Shown in pieces: positions 8,546 through 13,824 of a DNA stretch of 13,824 nt; position 1 is the stretch's first letter; every line of letters starts with the position of its first letter. Origin of the DNA: Gymnopus androsaceus JB14 (lineage: Eukaryota; Basidiomycota; Agaricomycetes; Agaricales; Omphalotaceae); NCBI GenBank assembly GCA_009733575.1, contig ML770226.1, forward strand, positions 1 to 13,824, read 5' to 3'. The notes beneath the pieces are model-generated. The model was not told the DNA's origin, did no database searches, and saw only the letters and a program-made list of their open reading frames with translations. Both the position numbers and the translations under genes were made by a program.

Positions 8546-9735
8546 GCCCAACGCCCTAGGATGGATAAACAAGCCCAACCCCTTCGAGAGCTTCTTGGCG
8601 GTATGGAGGTCATCAAATACGAAATACTCTTCCTCAAAAGGCTTGCGGAGTATCGATACAAAGAGATGCATTATGGTATGTGTTTTCTCAGTTATCGCAG
8701 CGCAACTTAACTTGATTTGAACCTTCCTAAGTTCGTACTTTGCGCGTTATTCGTGCGGCAACAATGCAGTCGCAACGTCGCTTCCAACTTTGGCCTCGGT
8801 GCTAGCATCCGTGACCTATTCCCTCTTCGGACACACGCTCAACGCCGCCACGATCTTCTCCTCTCCCACTAATCACCTTGCTCAGGCCGCCTTTGATGAT
8901 GCTTCGTAAGTCTATCGTAACTCCTACCTTATTTAACTTTGACCGTAGTTTGTTCTAGCCACGTCATTCAGCTCAATCACCGATGCTCACCACGCAGTTC
9001 AACGTTTATACGCTACTACGGGATGCTCCTCACGGCAAATCTGAGCAGTCCCTATTCGATAGCGAACACAGAACAGACATTGAGAACAGGTGGCGATGGG
9101 CTCGCCTTTTGGGTTATACCGGTGCCAATCGCGATCGAACTTAGAGCGTATTGGTTAACCGTCACGAATCAGGTTTGTTCAACTTCTCTCTAATGGGAAA
9201 CGGCTTAAGCTAAGGTGAATTTTAGCGTATCTGGTATTCGGCTTGATTTCCTTGGAATACTTCTCACCTTTGTCGTTGCTCTCCTGGTGAGTGATTCAAC
9301 CCGTCGCTCAGCTACAGTACGCTCACATATGCCTTAGACTGTTGGTATAAGGTTTACAATATCTCCCGCTCAAACCGGTCTTCTACTCTCATGCATGTTA
9401 AGTATTCAGCAAGCGTGAGTTCTCTTTACGTGGAGTCTCAAGAGCACAGGTTGATTTTTTGATATCTAGATCCGGGTAGCTCGTTCGTCAAAGCGCAGAA
9501 GTAGAAAACAAATTCAGTGGTGCACATACGCCTGTGAACAGGTCTCTGTTGTAGAAGACAAGGGTAGAAACCTTTCGATCGGTCAACGCGTTGGTATTGC
9601 CGGCTCGTGCATTGGTGAAAGACGCGAAGGTGTTGATTTTGGACGAGGCTACTGGTTAGCTTGTCTCTACTCGTTTTCAAGCGATACTGATACTATGGCA
9701 CAGCTTCAATGGACTACGAGACCGATGTTCAAGAC
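8546..9735 (+). pseudogene. ABCC (MRP-type) transporter relic
   Basis: Pieces of a full ABCC exporter appear in protein order. The first-half membrane domain gives ELLGGMEVIKYE and FLKRLAEYRYKEM (8546-8675), then NNAVATSLPTLASVLASVTY in another frame (near 8764). The second-half membrane domain gives IENR|AYWLTVTNQ, GIRLDFLGILLTFVVALL and TVGIRFTISPAQTGLLL, then VRQSAEVEN. The last nucleotide-binding domain keeps only LSIGQR (signature) and VLILDEAT (Walker B) followed by SMDYETD. Introns remain: 8676-8731, 9090-9144, 9173-9225, 9287-9337, 9415-9469 and 9655-9703. The defects are a one-base frameshift near 8760, loss of the whole middle including the first ATP site, a TAG at about 9477 where the family has Trp (FGWMVRQS became SG-stop-LVRQS), loss of about 170 residues with Walker A, and a frameshift after GQR. 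It cannot make a transporter. Retained introns show a DNA-level copy. Confidence 0.82.
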
Positions 9736-9916
9736 ATCCAGCCCCATCTTTGATGACGGAATGCTTATTGCGATCAGAGGCATCATCTTTGGAATCGTCG
9801 AGAAGAAAACCGTTGGAGCTTCTCAAGGTGGTTTGGTCCACGTCGTTTTCCGTGAAAAGAGCGCCGAAACAGCATGACAGTTGTTCACTGGCCCACAAAC
9901 CGTCGTAAACTATTGG
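9736..9916 (+). pseudogene. short RPB1 fragment (RNA polymerase II largest subunit), copy A
   Basis: The translation gives SSPIFDDGMLI, then [17 protein letters not shown] and LVHVVFREK, then, after an in-frame TGA at 9877-9879, [13 protein letters not shown]. This is the RPB1 segment that appears again, better preserved, at about 10965-11136. The two copies are highly similar over the [10 protein letters not shown] block, with scattered differences. It begins inside the end of the ABCC relic and stops exactly at VVNYW, where the next RPB1 piece starts with sequence that belongs several hundred codons earlier in the protein. It is therefore a misplaced partial duplicate, not an exon of the following relic. 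Confidence 0.85.
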
Positions 9917-9920
9917 GTAT

Positions 9921-12798
9921 GGAAAGCGGGTCGATTTCTCTGCACGTACCGTCATCACTGGAGATCCGAATCTGGAGTTGGACGAGGTTGGTGTACCGAG
10001 AAGTATTGCTATGAACTTGACTTTTCCTGAACGAGGTGGAGTTACTACCTTTTGCCTGATTTTCTATTTACCTGACGCTGACTCGTAGTGACGCCATACA
10101 ACATCGCGTATCTCCAAGAGCTTGTCCGCAACAGTCCTAGTACCTACCCCGGTGCTTGTCAGGGCGTTCGGGACGCTAGTGAGTGGATAGATCTACGGTA
10201 CGGATGCTTTCCTCCAATATGGCTGGGTCGTCGAAAGGCGTCTGAAAGATGGAGAGTGAGTGGGGCGTTCACTGTCGATATGGACGCTTCGCTGACTCTT
10301 TCGCAGCTTCGTTCTTTTCAATCGACAACCGAGTCTGCACAAGATGAGTATGATGAGTCATCCAGGTAAGTTCGTTTGCCTTCTTCCGTTGAAAGCACAT
10401 TTTGATGACTGTCTTCTTTTTAGCATTCCGATTGAACCTATCTGTGTAAGTCTGACAGACTGTTTAGATGAACTTGCCTCTATAATCCTGTCTTCAGCAC
10501 GCCGCCTTACAATGCTGGTTTTGATGGTGATGAGATGAACATGCAGTAAGTGGAAGCTGTCGTCTCTTTTTTGAATGCTTCTCACTGTGTTATTGCAGTG
10601 TACCCCAAAGCGAAGAGACTCGTGCTGAACTGAGTCAAATAGCATGGGTACCTCAGGTCATTCTTCCATATTTTGCTCCGAGAATGGCTCGCTGACATTA
10701 CACAGATCATTTCTCCCCAAGCCAACAAACCAGTTATGGGAATTGTCCAAGATACCCTTTGTGGAGTCCGTAAATTCATTCTTCGACACACTTTCCTTGA
10801 TTGGAACCAGGTCCAAAACATCCTATTGTGGGTACCAGATTGGGATGGCCGTTCCTATACCAGCTATTCTCAAACCAAAGCCGCTATGGACTGGTAAACA
10901 ACCTCAGTCTCGCTATTCCTCATGGTATCAATATTCATCGGAGCCCGGATCCAAAGTCGTCCAATCCCGTTTTAGATGATGGAATCCTCTTCGAGAACGG
11001 AGATATTATCTTTGGTATCGTCGAGAAGAAGACCGTTGGTGCTTCTCAAGGTGGTTTGGTCCACGTCGTTTTCCGAGAAAAGGGTCCCGAAATGACTCGG
11101 CAGCTGTTCACTGGTCTACAAACGGTCGTAAACTATTGGCTTTTCCATAACGGGTTCAGTATCGGGGTTGGTGATACGATTGCCTACAAGGATACCACGT
11201 CCTACATCACCGAAGCCATTGCGAGCTGCAAGGCTAATGTCGCTGAAATCATCGAGGACGCCACGCATGATCGTCTCAAACCTGCGCCTGGTATGACTAT
11301 CCGTGAATCCTTCGAGAGTTTGGTTGAGCGAGAGCTCAACTTGGCTCATGACAAGTCTGGTCAGCATGCGCAGAAGACTTTGAAGGAGGATAACAACGTC
11401 AAGCAGATGGTGGTTGCTGGCTTCAAGGGTTCGTTCATCAACATTTCGCAGATGTCTGTCTGTGTAGGACAGCAGTCTGTAGAGGGACGACGTATTCCGT
11501 TTGGTTTCCGTCATCGAACGTTACCTCATTTTACGGATCAAGGACGATTTCAGTCCGGAATCGAGAGGTTTCGTCGAAAACTCGTACTTGCGCGGTCTTA
11601 CTCCTCAGGAGTTCTTCTTCCGTGCTATGGCTGGTCGTGAAGGTCTTATCGATACTGCAGTCAAGACCGCCGAGGCTGGGTACATTCAGCGGTATCTGGT
11701 GAAGGCTTTGGAGGATGTTACGGTTTGCTATGACGGGACTGTGCGGAACTCTCTTGGAGACCTCATCCAATTCGTATGTGGGGAGGACGGTATGGATGGT
11801 GCTTCTATCGAGAAGCAAAACATCGACACATTTCTCTGAACGATCGAGAATTTGAACACAACTACCGGGTGGACGTTACTGATCCTACCGGTGGGTTTCT
11901 TCCAGGTGCTGCAGGTCTGCATCGACGATAGCTCGCTGGAGTTGCAGAAGAAACTAGATGAATACGACCAGCTCGTTGCTGATCGTCGCATGCTTCGTGA
12001 CTTCATCTTCCCTCGATTTGATACTGCTTCCAACCAGTATCTGCCCGTCAACTTGTCTCGTATAGTTCAGAACGCGACACAGATTTTCCACATCGACCGC
12101 CGGAAGCCTAGTGACCTCGATCCCATCTTCATCATTGACTCTGTCAAAGCCCTATGCGATCGCCTCATTGTGGTGCGCGGTGACGGTCTGCTTAGTCGAG
12201 AGGCTCAGGCGAACGCTGTGCTGCGGTTCCACATGCACTTGCGTGCGACGTTTGGTTGTCGTCGGGTTCTCGAAAGATTCCACTTGAACAAGGAAGCTTT
12301 TGAATGGGTAACGGAGAAACAGAGGCCAAGTTTAATCAGTCCATTGCCAACCCCGGTGAAACGTGCAATACCCTTGCTGCACAATCCATCGGAGAACCCG
12401 CTACCCAGATGACGCTCAACACTTTTCATTATGCAGTAAGAACGTGACGCTTGGTGTCCCTGGATTAAAGGAGATCATCAATGTTGCTACCAACATCGAA
12501 ACACCCTCGTTGTCCGTCTTTCTCGATCCTGCGTTCCAGTTTGATGCAGCCTTGGCAAAGAACGTTCAGAAAGAGCTTGCCTACACTTCTCTGCGAACCG
12601 TTACCGCTGCTGTGGAAACTTGGTATGACCCGGATCCCAGCTCGAACTATCTTCGAGGAAGATGAAGTTTTCGTTGAATCCTTCTTTGCCGTTCCTGATG
12701 AAGAGGTTGAGTCGAAATTGCATCTGCAATCACTGTGGTTACTCCGTCTAGAACTAGGCCATGCAAAGATGCTTGATTGCAAGCTGACCATGGCTTAA
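9921..12798 (+). pseudogene. RPB1 (RNA polymerase II largest subunit) relic, copy B, core only
   Basis: Starting at [18 protein letters not shown] the relic follows RPB1 through the catalytic core to KLTMA; the N-terminal clamp, the later part and the CTD heptads are absent. It retains introns 10036-10088, 10256-10306, 10366-10423, 10446-10497, 10546-10598 and 10657-10705. Landmarks are [42 protein letters not shown] (10511 on), [31 protein letters not shown], the bridge-helix region [17 protein letters not shown], and the trigger-loop region [12 protein letters not shown] followed by KNVTLGVP. Breaks are a small deletion near 10205, loss of about seven codons at 10366, frame shifts near 10848 and 10900, a GATC insertion at 11536-11539, losses of one base near 11834 and two near 11908, a shift near 12312, a deletion in the trigger loop near 12434 and one extra base near 12644. 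The catalytic NADFDGD is NAGFDGD. A functional RPB1 must exist elsewhere. Confidence 0.92.
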
Positions 12799-13824
12799 GA
12801 CCTCAACTAAGATGATTTCAAGTCGAAGTATGAACAAGGGTATATTGATAATGGCGAACAATATTATGATAAGGGTACTGTACTTGTTGGATAGAAATGA
12901 TAACGATTGATATACTAAGCTGCGGTGTAACTAAACGAAAGTGTGAGAGCCTATAGCCTCAAGGATTTGACGAAACAACCAAAAGTGGATAGCATCTCGT
13001 ACGTTCTTGAACTCGGTTTCAGTAGTGTATACACCCCCCAGAAGACGAATCAAATGCGAGACTGGGATTCGCATCTCTTGGAAACAGGTTTTGAAAGAGC
13101 AGACGCCGTTCAGCAGGAACTTGATATATTGAATTATGGGGTGCTTTTCACTTCCAGCCGACGACATACGCATCCCGCGTATTAATCAAACTGCGATAAA
13201 GCAGAATCGCAAAACCACAGAAGCGAATTTGGGCGCTTACACGGCGCAAGTCTTGACTAAGGTTGAAACGAGATCTCGAATCTCGCAGATTGCCCTCGCA
13301 GTGCGGTCAGAGCCACTCAGTGATGCAGTTTTCGAACTACGGAAGGAAGGAAGCCAGCAAGAGATCTCGATTCGAGTGAGAGATGATATAGGGATGAGAT
13401 GGCAGTAGGCTGCACGAAATCCTTCGAATTCCAAGTGACCTTCTTCTAGGTCCAGGTAAGGCGGGTTTCTTCAGATGACGACGGCGAAAGCCTCGATCGA
13501 AGGAAGTATCAGGATTCAGTATCTCTTGTAATACGATGAGATTGGTGTCGAATCCAACCTTTTTAAAGCCATAAACTTCTCAGAGTTCACAACTGAGATT
13601 GGTCCAAGTCATACAGCAGATTACGGAGAGCGCAATAAATGGACTCGGGCACAACACAGGATCAACGCTGGAGATATTCGGCCTAAAACTTGCACCAGGA
13701 CCAGTACCAGTACGTCGAGTTAACTGAATCACGTCCGACGAATTAAAGTGGGAACATTGCCTTGAGAATCTGTGTGGTTATTCTTGAATAGCATACTCTG
13801 CGCGCGATTTAACAAGTAAAGAAG
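12799..13824. other. unassigned right-hand region
   Basis: Immediately after the RPB1 relic ends the similarity stops. Several open frames of 60-90 codons exist on both strands (for example plus 12943-13185 and 13136-13408, minus 13173-12931), but none has recognisable motifs, good splice context or family-like composition. A palindrome CGAGATCTCG lies at about 13269-13278 and a related GAGATCTCGATTCGAG stretch near 13361. No transposon end, tRNA or known gene was found. Confidence 0.35.

Noticed and set aside
8546..9735. A working ABC transporter gene
   Set aside because: Frameshifts, a stop in place of a conserved Trp, and the absence of both Walker A motifs and most of the middle rule it out.
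10801..11640. A 279-codon open frame as a functional gene
   Set aside because: It is the best-preserved stretch of the RPB1 relic; its first codons are out of frame with RPB1 and its last are frameshifted nonsense after the GATC insertion.
9736..12798. RPB1 relic as a processed (reverse-transcribed) pseudogene
   Set aside because: At least six introns with intact GT..AG ends remain at positions that restore the RPB1 reading when removed, so the copy was made from DNA.
12943..13408. Two overlapping plus-strand open frames near the right end
   Set aside because: No recognisable motif, no family-like composition, no start or splice context; minus-strand frames of similar length overlap them.
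1..13824. tRNA, rRNA, CRISPR arrays, bacterial operons or viral genes
   Set aside because: No cloverleaf or TTCGANNC signature, no regularly spaced repeats, no viral-type protein was seen on either strand.

Overview
The window looks like nuclear DNA of a filamentous basidiomycete, probably an Agaricomycete. Genes are cut by many short introns (about 43-70 nt) with GT..AG ends and CTRAY-like branch sites, and the left-hand WD40 protein and the ABCC and RNA polymerase II sequences read like mushroom-type proteins. There is no prokaryotic operon structure, no tRNA or rRNA and no CRISPR. All identifications come from reading the translation; no database search was possible.

Left part (1-6297), three host-type genes. 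A WD40-repeat protein with a C-terminal membrane segment lies on the minus strand (1582 down past base 1), with one unexplained frame change near 455-500. It is divergent from a plus-strand gene of unknown function (2044-2971, three exons, 273 aa). After a 0.6 kb T-rich spacer comes the best intact gene, a six-exon, 817-residue protein (3580-6297). It has a Ser/Thr-rich basic N-terminus, a middle part that loosely resembles a PD-(D/E)XK nuclease-like fold, and a C-terminal protein kinase with HMD and DFD in place of HRD and DFG. Such a fusion is reminiscent of Crinkler/CR-type fungal proteins. It carries a perfect in-frame 30-bp tandem duplication and a nine-G run in coding sequence.

Middle spacer (6298-7541). 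No gene is visible. It holds a canonical-looking TATA box (6937-6946) followed by a 270-bp cluster with eleven GTATC/GATAC words, two degenerate tandem units and a small hairpin.

Right part (7542-12798), a graveyard of intron-containing gene pieces, all on the plus strand and joined head to tail: a weak TPR-like relic, a shortened ABCC (MRP-type) transporter relic, a small piece of RPB1 (largest subunit of RNA polymerase II), and then a long, much-broken RPB1 relic that starts upstream of that piece in protein order. Retained introns rule out retroposition. The RPB1 relic has at least nine frame breaks or deletions and has lost one of the three catalytic aspartates (NAGFDGD instead of NADFDGD). 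The ABCC-to-RPB1 join falls inside a stretch where both sequences look alike. A mosaic of gene fragments in one orientation suggests capture by a DNA transposon such as a Helitron, or repeated microhomology-mediated repair, but no transposase or defined ends were found. From 12799 to the right edge nothing can be assigned.
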